A stretch of 64,000 nt of DNA from Eucommia ulmoides (Eukaryota; Streptophyta; Magnoliopsida; Garryales; Eucommiaceae). Within the stretch, counting starts at the first letter, position 1. Each line of letters starts with the position of its first letter. Location: contig CM028326.1 in assembly GCA_016647705.1 (NCBI GenBank), positions 26,908,901-26,972,900 of the forward strand, written 5' to 3'. Under the pieces are notes generated by a model that had not been told where the DNA came from, made no database searches, and saw only the letters and a program-made list of their open reading frames with translations. Both the position numbers and the translations under genes were made by a program. Positions 12,199 through 23,982 of the stretch are shown here, in pieces.

Positions 12199-15094
12199 TG
12201 TAAGATCTCAATCGTAGCACGTATGTCATTTTAGTTGCATTTTAAAATATTTGGAAAAAATTCAGGGGAATTTGAGTCAATTAAAAATTCAAATTAAAAA
12301 GTTTAGGGGTTAAATTGAAAATTTAGGAAAAACATTCTATCCAAAATTAGCATTTAACTTTTTAAATTGAAACTTGAAAGGGGTGAAATTTTAATTTTTA
12401 GAACTCTTAAAGAAGTTGATATTAGACTAAAAAGAGGATTTTAAGAATTAGGGGGGAGAAAAAGTAATTAAACAAAAAGCTTTATTTTAATATATATATG
12501 TATATATATATATATATATATATAAACCCATTTTGTGCGTGTATGCTGTGTGCCATGGAGACCCGCCGGAGGTAGAGAAGAATCGGGAAGTGGGAGACGT
12601 GGCATTTTTAGATCAACTCTTCAGCCCACTTGATACATGCATTATATACTTGCATGCAGACTCAATCTGAAGGGAGGAAAGGAGAAGCACGAAAAGAGAT
12701 AAACAGAGAGAGAAAGAGAGAGCAGGGTCGAACAGTCGGTACTCGTTGCCAGCGATGGGTTAGAGAGAGAGAGCTCGCCGGCGACGAAAATTCAAAATAG
12801 AAAATAGAAATGCAACGGGGGTAGGTGTTCGTGTTCTTCGTGTGGGTGTGTGTGTCGTCGTCAAATTTCAGAAAGAGAGAGAGAGCGGGTCACTCCGGTG
12901 GGTGTGGGATCGCCGTTCGTCCGATGGTGCGTAATCATCGCCATCGTTCGGTAAAGTGTGTTTACGTGTTTTGTGTGGTTTGTTCAACGTCGTCGGTGTG
13001 TGATTGTTCAGTCAGATAGGTGTGTCGGTGTGGTCGTCGTCGTCGCCGGAATGGAGAGTAGAGAGAGAGAGTGTCGTCGGCCGATGGACGTCGTCGATTT
13101 CGTGGGTTGTTGTGTTAAGATGGTGGACGTGTGCGTGTGGGTGTTCTTTAGTGTTGACGGTGTGGGTGTGTTCCTCTGGTGGTGTGTGTGTCGGTTGTGT
13201 GGGCGTGCGTATGGGTGTCGTCAGTGGGCATGGGCCGACGGTAATCGTGGGGCTGTGATCGGAGGTGTGGCGTCGCCGGCGTGTGTTTTGTCAGGTATGT
13301 GTGTGTTGCTGTTGCGGTGTGTGTGTGTGTGTGTGTGTATGTGTGTGTGTGTGTAGAATGGTGCAAGGGGGCCGGCGGACGGTGGCAGGAGGAGTGAGAA
13401 AGTTCGTCGGTGGAACTGAATCAGACGCAGGGAACAGGCACGAAAAAGAAAAGAAAAAAAAGAAAAAAAGGGAAAAAAATAAATTATTTTGCATAAACCA
13501 CCCCACTGAAAATCAAAAACTCATCTCGTGGTCGCCAAACGATTCAGAAACAGGTGAAATTTTAATCGATTATTAATTTTCGTTAAATTAAATTTTATTT
13601 AGCGTTACAAATCCTAAAATCGTAATAATTTCGTAACGATTAATTAATTTTAATTACGTGGTACATAAAATAATAACGATTCGGAATATAGAGTCTGCAT
13701 TTCATGATTTAGATGTTTTAGATAAGATATTAATTTAGGCTCTGTCACTATTAGGCTCGCAGGCACCGGTGTCCCGATAGAGTGTGGTCAGTGAAGGTTT
13801 TGGAGAGCGATTAACGAGGTGAGTGTACTGTCTTCTTGCCAAACTATTTATATATATATATATGTATGATGAAATATTGGTTTACTTAAACTATATAATT
13901 TTATAAATTATATAGATCAAGTAGGTATTTGGGTAAGTTGGTAAAATGAATTTTCAGGGTATTGTATTGGTTTCTAAAAGAGAGTGGAAAGTAACTGATT
14001 TTCTAAGAATGTTTGGTTTTTCTAAAAACTATGGTAGAAGAAATGGTTTTTATTAAAATCGGTGGTACAAAGGTGGAAAAATGGGTTTTACTGAAATTGG
14101 TGGTACTTTTAAAAAGGAGAGTGAAAAATATGATTTTGGAAATTCTCCCCGAAAGGGGTGTGGCTTATATTCTCCCCATAAGGGGTGTGGATTTTTTACA
14201 ATATGGATTGAAAATATATTTCTTCTCATAAAGGATGTGGATTTTTAACTATACTAATGATTTTGACGATGCCATAGTTGTTCTCCCCGCAAGGGGTGTG
14301 GTTTTTCCCCGAAAGGGATGTGGATTTTATTTCTCCCCGTAAGGGGTGTGACTTCTTCCTATGGGATGTAGATAGTTCTCCCCGTAAGGGGTATGGATTA
14401 TAGTTCTCTCCAAAAGGAGTGTGGATATTTCGTTGGAAGGCATTTCTACGGATGTTACGGTACCGTTGCAACTCTCGATCGTGAGGTTAAAACGATCACT
14501 ATGGCTAGCCAATGTGTGTTGTGGTGGAGTGGTGGTTTGAGATGTGTGTTTGAGATGTGATGTTTTACTTATATTGGGTGATTTATTATTTATTATGGTG
14601 CTTGGTGTTATTTTACTTGATGGGATGGAATGGAACTTATATTTATTGCTTTATTTTCACTGCTTATATTATGGAGAATTTTATTAGTTACGTGTTGTTT
14701 CTATACTCATGCTTGATCCATTTAGATGTTGTAGAATGAGTTATTATTTTAAAAATATTTTTACTAAGAAGGCAATACACTTGTAGGTAAAATAGCTAGA
14801 AGTCGGTCGGTCCCCTACTGGCGCTAGATAGAGTTATGCGGGTCACGCAAAGGAGTCATTTGGGGAAAATTTTGGAGACGAGATATCATAAATGAAATCA
14901 AAGTGAGGTTTAGGGGATTTGTTTGATTGTATTTATATTCGGGACGGTGTATCCCTATCAGATGGGACTATTATATGTGTTATATAGATTTACAATTTTG
15001 TTATTGACGTATTGAGGTTGGCTAATCAGTTGGGCGATGTCATGTCTACGTCACGCTGGCCCCACATTACGGGTGTCCGGGGTGGGGTGTGACA
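12199..15094 (+). repeat. gypsy 5' LTR
   Basis: Starts TGTAAGATCTCAATCGTAGCACG and ends GGGTGTGACA. In order it holds a (TA)n run near 12490-12525, a GA-rich block (12690-12770), a GT/CG-rich block with long chance open frames (12825-13360), a conserved block, and the hairpin array at 14147-14419. Open frames in the GT-rich block are low-complexity Val/Cys/Gly-rich on one strand and Thr/His-rich on the other, so I do not call genes there. Confidence 0.9.
14147..14419 (+). repeat. array of CCCC-NNNN-GGGG hairpin units, 5' LTR copy
   Basis: Units of the type TCTCCCC-NNNN-GGGGTGTGG recur at 14147, 14174, 14285, 14307, 14335, 14380 and 14408, with degenerate ones between. Most form a 4-bp stem with a tetraloop: GAAA, ATAA, GCAA, GAAA, GTAA, GTAA, AAAA. 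The last is CTCC-AAAA-GGAG, where a C-to-T change is matched by G-to-A on the other arm. The strict GNRA form (GAAA, GCAA, GTAA) dominates. Function unknown. Confidence 0.75.
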
Positions 15095-15098
15095 ATTT

Positions 15099-15110
15099 TG
15101 GTATCAGAGC
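15099..15110 (+). other. gypsy primer binding site (initiator tRNA-Met)
   Basis: TGGTATCAGAGC, complementary to the initiator tRNA-Met 3' end, four bases after the 5' LTR. Confidence 0.9.
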
Positions 15111-15900
15111 CTAGGTAATAGGTTCTGTAGACTTGCCAGTAGTTGTGTCAATAGAGGATCATGAGATAAGAAGACGTGTCAGTCGTCTAATCAGTAAAGG
15201 ACTTTGGGATAGGGTGTCGATAGATAGTGTCGAGCTAGTAGTGGACCGTGTGATAGGGTGTCAATAGGTGGGTTCGGCACACGAGTGATAGTTATTGCAT
15301 TGCATTATATGATATATTGGCATCATGCATGATTAGTTGTCTTGTTGACAATTAATGGGTACGACGAAGTGTGATGCTGCTTGTTGGTGGTTTGGGTGGT
15401 GGTTGGTAGTGGTAATGGGTAGATTGCGATTGTGGGGGTGCTAGTGGTTGGAAATATTAAATTATAACTGATAAGTAATTCTATTCATAGTATTTGACAT
15501 TGGGATTCCCTGTCGGTAGTACGTAATATTTTTATTGCTGAACCAACAGTATGGTAGAGCGTACTTATTTCGTCCAATGTTAAGTTATTCATTGAATTGA
15601 AATCGGTTGACAATACTTTATTTATGCAATGTCACGACACACTACGTTACTATTTGAGATACGCAGATTCTATCAGAAATGTGTGGGTGTGCTCATGATT
15701 TTAGTGGAGAGGGAGGTTCATATATTTAAAGCAGAAAAAGACGACCCTTCGGCGGTATGAAATAAAAATCTGAAATAAAACGGAAGAGATAAGATGTAGA
15801 CTAATCTAGAAAGGATTTACTTTGGAAATACTTTTTTGGTTGACGGGCAGGCAGATTTAAAATTTATACGAAATGGGCAAATGCAGCGTGAATTAATAGA
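15111..15900 (+). other. gypsy leader region, gag not recognisable
   Basis: The interval where gag should lie is only about 0.8 kb. It has no long open frame and no zinc knuckle that I could find. The stretch at 15160-15300 contains near-repeats of GATAGGGTGTCGATAG and GATAGGGTGTCAATAG. I infer that gag was lost by deletion. Confidence 0.5.
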
Positions 15901-16260
15901 GAATGATGTGTAGGAAATAGCCGAGAACTATGAGTCCGTGTTAATAGTTAGTGCGTATAAATATAGTTCACTTCGAATTGGTGGTAGGAAATTGTCGGTA
16001 GATCTATTACCCTTGAATATTTATGATCTTGATGTAATACTTGATATGGATTTGTTGTTCGACTGTCATGCCACGGTAGATTGTTTTAAGAAGAAAGTGA
16101 CCTTTCAAATCTCAGGCGAGCCGAAATTTGTATTCTCGGGAGACATAATTATCACTCCTGTCAGTTTGATTTCAGTCTTAGAAGCCAGGAGATTATTGAA
16201 GAAAGGATGTTAGGGATACCTCGCGCACGTGATTGACACCAGTCAGAAAGAAGTTCAGAC
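15901..16260 (+). pseudogene. gypsy aspartic protease fragment
   Basis: The open part at 15938-16213 reads LPLNIYDLDVILDMDLLFDCHATVDCF, matching the second half of the plant gypsy retropepsin-like domain, in which ILGMDWL and xAxIDC are conserved. The catalytic DSG segment upstream is not preserved. The frame ends just after GDIIITPVSLISVLEARRLLKKGC, which is the usual spacer to reverse transcriptase. Confidence 0.75.
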
Positions 16261-16439
16261 GATGGATATTTCAGTGGTCAGAGATTTTCCGGACGTATTT
16301 TCCAGAAGAATGGCCAAGGTTGCCAGTAGATAGGGAGATGAAAGTCATTATTGAGTTGCTTCTATGAACTACTCCTATATCGATTCCTTCTTATCATATG
16401 GCGCCTACCAAGCTGAAAGAATTGAAAGTGCAGTTGCAA

Positions 16440-17030
16440 GATTTCGTTGCAATATTTATTAGATCATAGATGTATCAAACCTAATGTTTCCCCATGGGTA
16501 GCCGCAGTTTGTTCTTGAAGAAGAAGGATGGCACGTTGAGAATGTGTATCGACTATCGGCAGCTGAATAGGGTGACCGTCCGTAATAAATATCCGTAACT
16601 TAGGATTGATGACTTGTTTGACCATCTCTAGAAGGCTAAAGTGTTTTCCAAGATAGATCTTCGATCGGGGTATCACCAATTGAAAGTCAGAGACAGTGAT
16701 GTGGCAAAAATGGCGTTCCGTACAAGATATGGACACTATAAATTCTTGGTTATGCCCTTCGGATTGACAAATGCTCTTGCTGCCTTCATGGACTTGATGA
16801 ATCGGGTCTTCCAACTTTATCTGGATCAATTTATTATCGTATTCATTGACGATATATTGATCTATTCCCAAAGCAGAGACAAGCATGCAGAACATCTTCG
16901 AATTGTGTTGCAGACGTGGCGGGAGAAGAGGTTATATGCGAAGTACAGTAAATGCGAATTTTGGTTAGATTATGTAGTATTTTTGGGGTATATTATTTTA
17001 GCAACGGTATTTAGGTGAACCCAAAGAAAG
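16440..17030 (+). pseudogene. gypsy reverse transcriptase fragment
   Basis: Reads [18 protein letters not shown], then [17 protein letters not shown] (first catalytic Asp), [19 protein letters not shown] and [11 protein letters not shown] (FIDD box), then [23 protein letters not shown]. The core 16641-17018 is open, but stops and a shift lie both upstream and downstream. Typical Ty3/gypsy reverse transcriptase. Confidence 0.9.
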
Positions 17031-17640
17031 TTGAAGCTGTTGTTTAGTGAGAAAGACCGAAAAATGTGACTGAAATTCAATTTTTTTTAGGATTGGCAGG
17101 TTAATCTCAACGGTTTGTGCAGGGATTTTCTGTTATAACTGCCCCGTTGACTCGTTCGACCACAAGGAATCCAAATTTGAGTGGACTGACAAATGTAAAT
17201 AGAGTTTCCAGGAGTTGAAGAATAGATTAATATCGACACCAATACTATCCCTCCCGTCGGAAGAGGTGGTTTTGTGTTTTAGAGTGATGCATCCCACCAA
17301 AGGCTAGGATGTGTTCTGATGCAACACGGTCATGAAATCACATGCGCGTCTCGACAACTAAAGAATCATGAGCAAAATTACCCGACACATGATCTGGAGC
17401 TGGCAGCAATTATTTTTGCCTTAAAGATTTGGAGACACTACTTGTATGGCGAGACGTGTGGAATCTACACCAACCACTAAAGTTTGAAATATCTACAGAA
17501 GGAATTAAATTTGAGGTAGAGACGTTGGATAGAGTTGATTAAAGACTATGATTGCACTATCCACTATCACCCAGGAAAAGCTAATGTTATAGCAGATGCG
17601 TTGAGTCAGGAATCGGCGGGTTCGATCGTGCACATTAGAG
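17031..17640 (+). pseudogene. gypsy RNase H fragment, heavily broken
   Basis: After the RT thumb, [10 protein letters not shown] and NVTEIQFFLGLAG give the usual RT/RNase H connection, followed by a decayed RNase H with several frameshifts. The region near 17560-17600 corresponds to the YHPGKANVIADALS box that ends this domain. Confidence 0.75.
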
Positions 17641-17838
17641 TCGTTCATACTAATTTGTATGCTGAATTGAGATCTTTGTGAGTTCAGTTGATGGTTGGTC
17701 AGACGGCAACGTTACTTGTAACTTTGACTTTGAGGCAAACGTTGATTGATCGTATTTTTGAAACGTAGAAGTCAAACGTTCAATTGGAAAGAATTCGGGA
17801 TTAAAAAAATAAAAAATAAAAAAATAAAAATAAATAAA

Positions 17839-17896
<58 letters not shown>
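17839..17896 (+). repeat. (TAA)n microsatellite inside gypsy pol
   Basis: About 19 copies of a trinucleotide (AAT/ATA/TAA) lie between RNase H and integrase, next to an A-rich run. This is late decay of a dead pol frame. The long Ile or Tyr runs in chance frames here are artefacts of the repeat. Confidence 0.9.
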
Positions 17897-17898
<2 letters not shown>

Positions 17899-17924
17899 GA
17901 TATATTGGAGGAAGCGCATGGTTC

Positions 17925-19090
17925 AGCGTATGCGATGCATCCAGGTAGTACCAAATTGTACTGAAATTTACGTGAACATTATTGGTGAATCGGAATGAAA
18001 CAGGAAATTGCAGAATTCGTTGCCAGGTATCTTGTTTGTCAGTAAGTTAAGATTGAGCATCAACGTCCAAGTGGGTTGTGGCAATCTTTACCTGTTCCAA
18101 AGTGGAAGTGGGAGCATATCACGATGGATTTCGTTTCGGGATTACCCCGTACTCAAAAAAAAAAAAGGGGGCATAATTCCATCTGGGTGATCGTTGATCA
18201 GCTTACCAAGTCTGCTCATTTCTGACCGTAAAGACAACGTATTCTCTTGAAATGTATACCCAATTGTATATCGATGAGATTGTTAGGTTGCATGGTGCAC
18301 CGATGTCTATAGTGTCGGGTGGAGATTCGAGATTGATTTCGAGGTTTTAGTCGAACCTCCAAACTGTTTTAGGTACCAAGCTAAAATTTAGCACCGCTTT
18401 CCATCCTCAGACAGACGGTCAATCAGAGCGTACGACTCAAACGTTGGAGGATATTGAGGGGATGTGTTCTGAAATTTTCTGGTAGCTGGGATAATCATTT
18501 GCCGTTGATGGAATTCGCCTACAACAATAGCTACCATTCGACAATTGAGATGACCCCGTATGAAGCGTTGTATGGTAGGAGATGCAGAATCCCAGTCTGT
18601 TGGACTGAGGTGGGTGAACGTAAATTATTGATGTCGGATATAGCTCAGGTGACAACAGACAAAGTAAAGGTGATTCGGAAAAGATTGAAAAATTGCTCAG
18701 AGTCGACAAAAAAGTTATGTAGACAAGCACCGGCGGAAGTTGGAGTTCAAAGTGGGGGATCATGTGTTCTTGCGTATTTCTCCGTGGGAAAGCATAATGA
18801 GGTTTGGGAATAAAGGGAAATTGAGTCCAAGATACATCGGACCATATGAAATTTTAGATCGAGTTGACACTACGAAGTATAGGCTTGCATTACCTCCAAA
18901 ATTGTCTTGACTACATGACGTTTTCCATGTATTAATGTTCTGATTTGTGCCAGACCCTTCTCATGTGTTGTTTTCACAGCCAATTGAATTGGAAGCACAT
19001 TTGACCTACGTTGTGGAGCCAGTCTAAATCGTAAATTGTAAGAACCAAGTGTTGCGGACGAAAACGATCCCATTAGTCAAAGTGTTATGA
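17925..19090 (+). pseudogene. gypsy integrase fragments
   Basis: From about 17930: MHPGSTKLYRNLREHYWW (zinc-binding end), then [20 protein letters not shown] (first core Asp), [10 protein letters not shown], and 18454-18813 with WDNHLPLMEFAYNNSYHST and MTPYEALYGRRCRIP. Downstream, GNKGKLSPRYIGPYEIL and LHDVFHVLMF represent the C-terminal domain. There are many stops and an A-run insertion near 18155. The ORF end is uncertain. Confidence 0.85.
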
Positions 19091-19195
19091 CACAGTCATA
19101 CAGTGGAAGAGGCGACATGTGAGCGAGAGGACAAGATGAAAAACGAATACCCACTTTTGTTTGATTCGATAATAAAATTTCAGGACGAAATTTGT

Positions 19196-19211
19196 TTTAG
19201 GAGGGAAGAGT
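19196..19211 (+). other. gypsy polypurine tract
   Basis: TTTTAGGAGGGAAGAGT immediately precedes the 3' LTR start at 19212, after the typical GGACGAAATTTG stretch. It would prime plus-strand DNA synthesis. Confidence 0.7.
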
Positions 19212-19491
19212 TGTAAGACCTCAATCGTAGCACGTACGTAATTTTAATTATATTTTAGAGTAATTGAAAAAAATTCGGGGGAATTTAAATCAATTAAAAA
19301 TTCAAATTAAAAAGTTTAGGGGTTAAATTAAAAATTTAGGAAAAACATTCTATCCAAAATTAGCATTTAACTTTTTAAATTGAAATTTAAAAGGAGGAAA
19401 TTTTAATTTTTAGAACTCTTAAAGAAGTTGATATTAGACTAAAAAGAGGATTTTAAGAATTAGGGAGAGAAAGAGTAATTAAACAAAAAAC

Positions 19492-19548
<57 letters not shown>

Positions 19549-22107
19549 ATTTTGTGCGTGTGTGCTGTGTGCCATGGAGACCCGCTGGAGGTAGAGGAAT
19601 CGGGAAGTGGGAGACGTGGCATTTTTAGATCAACTCTTCAGTCCACTTGATACATTCATTATATACTTGAATGCAGACTCAATCTAAAGGGAAGAAAGGA
19701 GAAGCACGAAAAGAGATAAACAGAGAGAGAGAGAGAGAGCAGGGTCGGACAGTCGGTGCTCATCGCCAGCGATGGGTTAGAAAGAGAGAGCTCTTCGGCG
19801 ATGAAAATTTAAAACAGAAAATAGAAATGCAGCAGGGGTAGGTGTTCGTGTTCTTCATGTCGGTGTGGGTGTCGTCGTCAAATTTCAGAAAAAGAGAGAG
19901 AGCGGGTCGCTCCGGTGGGTGTAGGATCATCGTTCGTCCAGTGGTGCGTAATCATCGTCGTTGTTCTGTAAAGTGCGTGTACGTGTTCTATGTGGTTTGT
20001 TCAGCGTCGCCGGTGTGTGATTGTTCGGTCAGATAGGTGTGTCGGTGTGGTCGTCGTCATCACCAGAATGGAGAATAGAAAGAGAGGATGTCGTCAGCCG
20101 GTGGACGTCGTCGATTTCGTGGGCTACTATGTTAAGATGGTGGACGTGTGCGTATGGGTGTTCTTTAGTGTTGACGGTGTGGGTGTGTTCCTCCGGTGGT
20201 GTGTGTGTCGGTCGTGTGGGTGTGCGTATGGGTGTCGCCGGTGGGCATGGGCCGACGGTAATCGTGGGGTTGTGATCGGAGGTGTGGCGTTGCCGGCGTA
20301 TGTTTTGTCAGGTATGTGTGTGTTGTTGTTGCGGTGTGTATATGTGTGTGTGTGTGTGTGTGCAGAACGGTGCAAGGTGGCCGGCGGACGGTGGCAGGAG
20401 GAGTGAGAGAGTTCGTCGGTGGAACTGAATCAGACGCAGGGAACAGGCACGAAAAAGAAAAGAAAAAGAAGAAAAAAGGAAAAAAAAAAAAAAGAATTTT
20501 TTTTTGCACAAACCACCCTACTGAAAATCAAAAACCCATCTCGTGGTCACCAAACAATTCGGAAACAGGTGAAATTTTAATCGATTATTAATTTTCGTTA
20601 AATTAAATTTTATTTAGCATTACAAATCCTAAAATCGTAATAATTTCGTAACGATTAATTAATTTTAATTACGTGGTACATAAAATAATAACGATTCGAA
20701 ATATAGAGTTTGCATTGCATGATTCAAATGTTTTAGATAAGATTTTAATTTAGGCTCTGTCACTATTAGGCTCGCAGGCACCGGTGTCCCGATAGAGTGT
20801 GTGGTCAGTGAAAGTTTTGAAGAGCGGTTAACGAGGTGAGTGTATTGTCTTCTTGTCAAACTATTTTTATATATATTTATGATGAAATATTGGTTTACTT
20901 AAACTGTATAATTTTATAAATTATATGGATCAAGCAGGTATTTTGGTAAGTTGGTAAAATGAATTTTCGGGGTATTGTGTTGGTTTCTAGAAGAGAGTGG
21001 AAAGTAACTGATTTTCTAAGAATGTTTGGTTTTTCTAAAAACTAAGGTGGGAGAAATGATTTTTATTAAAATCGGTGGTACAAAGGTGGAAAAATGAGTT
21101 TTACTGAAATTGGTGGTACTTTTAAAAAGGAGAGTGAAAAACATGATTTTGAAAATTCTCCCTGAAAAGGGTGTAGCTTATATTCTCCCCATAAGGGGTG
21201 TGGATTTTTGACGATATGGAGTGAAAATATATTTCTTCCCATAAAGGTTGTGGATTTTTAACTATACTGATGATTTTAACGATGCCATAGTTGTTCTCCC
21301 CGCAAGGGGTATGGTTTCTCCCCGAAAGGGGTGTGAATTTTATTTCTCCCCTTAAGGGGTGTGGATTCTTCCCATGGGATGTAGATAGTTCTCCCCGAAA
21401 GGGGTGTGGATTATAGTTCTCCCCAAAAGGGTGTGGATATTTCGTAGGAAGGTATTCCTACGGATGTTACGGTACCGTTGCAACTCCCGATCGTGAGGTT
21501 AAAACAATCACTATGGCTAGCCAGTGTGTGTTGTGGTGGAGTGGTGGTTTGAGATGTGTGTTTGAGATGTGATGTTTTACTTATATTGGGTGATTTATTA
21601 TTTATTATGGTGATTGGTGTTATTTTACTAGATGAGTTGGAATAGAACTTATATTTTTTGCTTTATTTTCACTGCTTATATTATGGAGAATTTTACTAGT
21701 TACGTGCTGTTTCTATACTCACGCTCGATTCATTTAGACGTTGTAGAATGAGTTATTATTTTAAAAATATTTTTACTAAGAAGGCAGTACGCTCGCAGGT
21801 AAAATAGTTAGGAGTCGGTCGGTCCCCTACTGGCGCTAGATAGAGTTATGCGGGTCACGCAAAGGAGTCATTTAAGGAAAATTTTGGAGACAAGATATCA
21901 GAAATGAAATCTAAGTGAGATTCAGGGGATTTGTTTGATTGTATTTATATTCGGGACGGTGTATCCCTATCAGATAGGACTATTATATGTGTTGTATAGA
22001 TTTACAATTTTGTTATTGACGTATTGAGGTTGGTTAGTCAGTTGGACGGTGTCATGTCTACGTCACGCTGGCCCTACATGACGGGTGTCTGGGGTGGGGG
22101 TGTGACA
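19212..22107 (+). repeat. gypsy 3' LTR
   Basis: Begins TGTAAGACCTCAATCG and ends GGGTGTGACA. It is collinear with the 5' LTR, with scattered substitutions, a longer (TA)n run near 19499-19541, and a shorter GT run near 20340-20360. The hairpin array is retained at 21160-21440. Confidence 0.9.
21160..21440 (+). repeat. array of CCCC-NNNN-GGGG hairpin units, 3' LTR copy
   Basis: Same array as in the 5' LTR with independent changes. The first unit reads CCCT-GAAA-AGGG (21160-21171) against CCCC-GAAA-GGGG in the 5' LTR, so both sides of the loop-closing pair changed together. Other loops are ATAA, GCAA, GAAA, TTAA, GAAA and AAAA. Confidence 0.75.
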
Positions 22108-22190
22108 GCTAGTATGGGGTCGTCTATGGCCCCTCACAATCCCAAAAACTAGCTCATGAGTTGGGAGGACAAATGTTCAGTTTTGAGTCT
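22108..22190 (+). repeat. dispersed plant repeat, right part of the copy split by gypsy
   Basis: Starts with the GCTAG duplicate of the target site and continues with CCCAAAAACTAGCTCATGAG. Joined to 12198 it restores the order of blocks seen intact at 22660-22960. Confidence 0.55.
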
Positions 22191-22378
22191 ATAAACAAAA
22201 ACAAAAATTGTTAGGCATATATCAAACTCAAAATCAAAACTACCGATTTTTTAGAAAACGGTTTTAAAAGCGAACCGTTTAATTTTATGTAAAACCAAAT
22301 AAAAACCATGAAACTGTTAAAAATTTTTAATTTTATATAAAAATTATTGTTTTTCTTTTATATAAACAAATTAACCCT

Positions 22379-22402
22379 ATATATATATATATATATATAT
22401 AT
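22379..22402. repeat. (TA)n microsatellite
   Basis: A run of about 12 TA dinucleotides in AT-rich spacer; surrounding sequence 22191-22650 shows no gene. Confidence 0.9.
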
Positions 22403-22659
22403 ACTCGGAGTTAAAATGTAAATAAGCTAAAAAAAAAAGTGAGGGCAATATATGTAATAAAAATATATTTAAAATACCGATTACGCAGTTTGGTTATGCA
22501 ATTCGATTTTACGGTTACTATCTCAAAATCAAAATCAAAACCAAAACGGTTTTGATTTTCAATTCCGAAACCAAAATCGTAAGCAAAATCATTTAATCAA
22601 TTTTAAAACCAAACTGTTTGGTTCTATTACCTGTCGATTCAGGTTAAATTGTTATCTTT

Positions 22660-22960
22660 ACTTATGAGATAAGATTTTTCCTCACACTTATAAATTAACC
22701 ATCAGCCCCTTCCACATCTGATGTGGGATAAACCCAACAAACTCCCCATCACATGTTGGGCATTTGGTCGACTAATCCTCAATCAATCTCTCCATTATAG
22801 CTATTGGGCCAGAGATATTATAACATGAGCTCCGATACTAGTGTAGGGTGGCATTGGGTCTATTCTCAACCCCAAAAATTAGCTAATGAGGTGAAACTTT
22901 CATTCACACTTATAACATAACGACCAACCTCTTCCATATCCGATGTGGGATAAAACCTTT
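22660..22960 (+). repeat. dispersed plant repeat, second copy
   Basis: Carries CCTTCCACATCTGATGTGGGATA near 22707 and a variant, CTTCCATATCCGATGTGGGATA, near 22932, with ATTTGGTCGACTAATCCTCAATCAATCTC and AACATGAGCTCCGATACTAG between. So it is itself about one and a half units of the repeat. Similar text is widespread in plant genomes; I do not know the family name. Confidence 0.6.
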
Positions 22961-23575
22961 GAAATTTCTCTAGATCGAAAATATTTTTTTTTCACGTAAA
23001 ACTATAATTGATTTTTTTTTAAAGAATATTTCAGGGTGTTCCTGTGGCAAGTTCCTTATTTTACTCTTAATTTTAAAAAAGTCTCATATGCAATTGTAAC
23101 TCGTGTTTTAGTCTCGCGCATTAAAAAAAATGCAGAAAACCCAATACATGCGTTGCACTCTCGTAGTTACATGTATTTAACTTGTGTGTAAAATATTACA
23201 CAAATACATGTAATTTATAACTTAAAACTAATATTACATAGGCGTGAACATATGAGGGACTAATACGCAAGCAATTTAAGAGACTAAATGAAAACTTATG
23301 TTTTAAATGAAATTAATAACATATTACACCCATTATTTGGAACTAATAACCAATTATCCCTAAAAATATAAGAGAAACCTTTTTAGAGGTCCCAAGATTT
23401 CAAAAATTACTTTCTAGATCTCATCTCATGTGTAAAAAAATTATTATTACAGGACCCCATAAAGTGATATTTTTATGGGATGAGACATTTGGGGGAATTT
23501 CCCAAAACATAATTGTTTTTAGGAAAATTATTTTTTGGGTCTCAAAGTATGGGGTGGGTGTTTATGTAAATCCTA

Positions 23576-23982
23576 AAAATTGTTAAATTGCATATTTAGT
23601 CCCTCAACTTTCAAATTTATTTTAATCCTGTAAAATTAAAAGCATTGTTAATGATTTTAGACGAAAAATAGGTCGTACTCAACACATGGCCTTTTAACGA
23701 GGATATTTCGTCATTTCAGCAATCTACTAAATCTAAACTTTTTTACCTAAATTTTATTTAACAACGATTCTTCAGAAAAATGAGAGAAAGAAGTATGATT
23801 CGTTATTAGGGAAAAATGTCTTATATTTAGTTGAGTGATGAAATAATGAAAATATCACCATTAAAAGAGTACATGATGAGCACGACCTGTTTTTCGTCCA
23901 AAATCGTTAACAACGTTTTAAATTTTGCGTGTTGTAAACAAATGTGAAACCTTAAGGACCAAATGTGCAATTTGACAAAAAC
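23576..23982. mobile_element. foldback (MITE-like) element
   Basis: The two ends form a long imperfect inverted repeat. The left arm (about 23576-23730) contains GTTAAATTGCATATTTAGTCC and GATTTTAGACGAAAAATAGGTCGTACTC. The right arm contains GAGCACGACCTGTTTTTCGTCC and GGACCAAATGTGCAATTTGAC. There is no coding capacity. The length of the arms and size fit a MITE. Confidence 0.6.

Larger units (their letters stand above)
12199..22107 (+). mobile_element. Ty3/gypsy LTR retrotransposon with 2.9-kb LTRs
   Basis: Two LTRs, 12199-15094 and 19212-22107, each 2896 bp by my boundaries, with TGTAAGA starts and GGTGTGACA ends. A tRNA-iMet primer site follows the 5' LTR and a purine tract (AGGAGGGAAGAG) precedes the 3' LTR. 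The flanks ACTAG and GCTAG look like a target duplication with one change. The 4.1-kb interior has protease, reverse transcriptase, RNase H and integrase in the gypsy order, all broken by stops. Only about 0.8 kb separates the primer site from protease, with no gag recognised. The domain set and the conserved end of integrase (GNKGKLSPRYIGPYEIL) suggest a chromovirus-like or Del/Tekay-type element; lineage was not tested. Confidence 0.9.

Noticed and set aside
12825-13580. Several long plus- and minus-strand open frames (also 19842-20600)
   Set aside because: They lie in the GT/CG- and GA-rich part of the gypsy LTRs, are low-complexity (Val/Cys/Gly or Thr/His rich), and occur in shadow form on both strands.
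17650-17964. Open frames with long Tyr or Ile runs
   Set aside because: Produced by the (TAA)n microsatellite in decayed gypsy pol.
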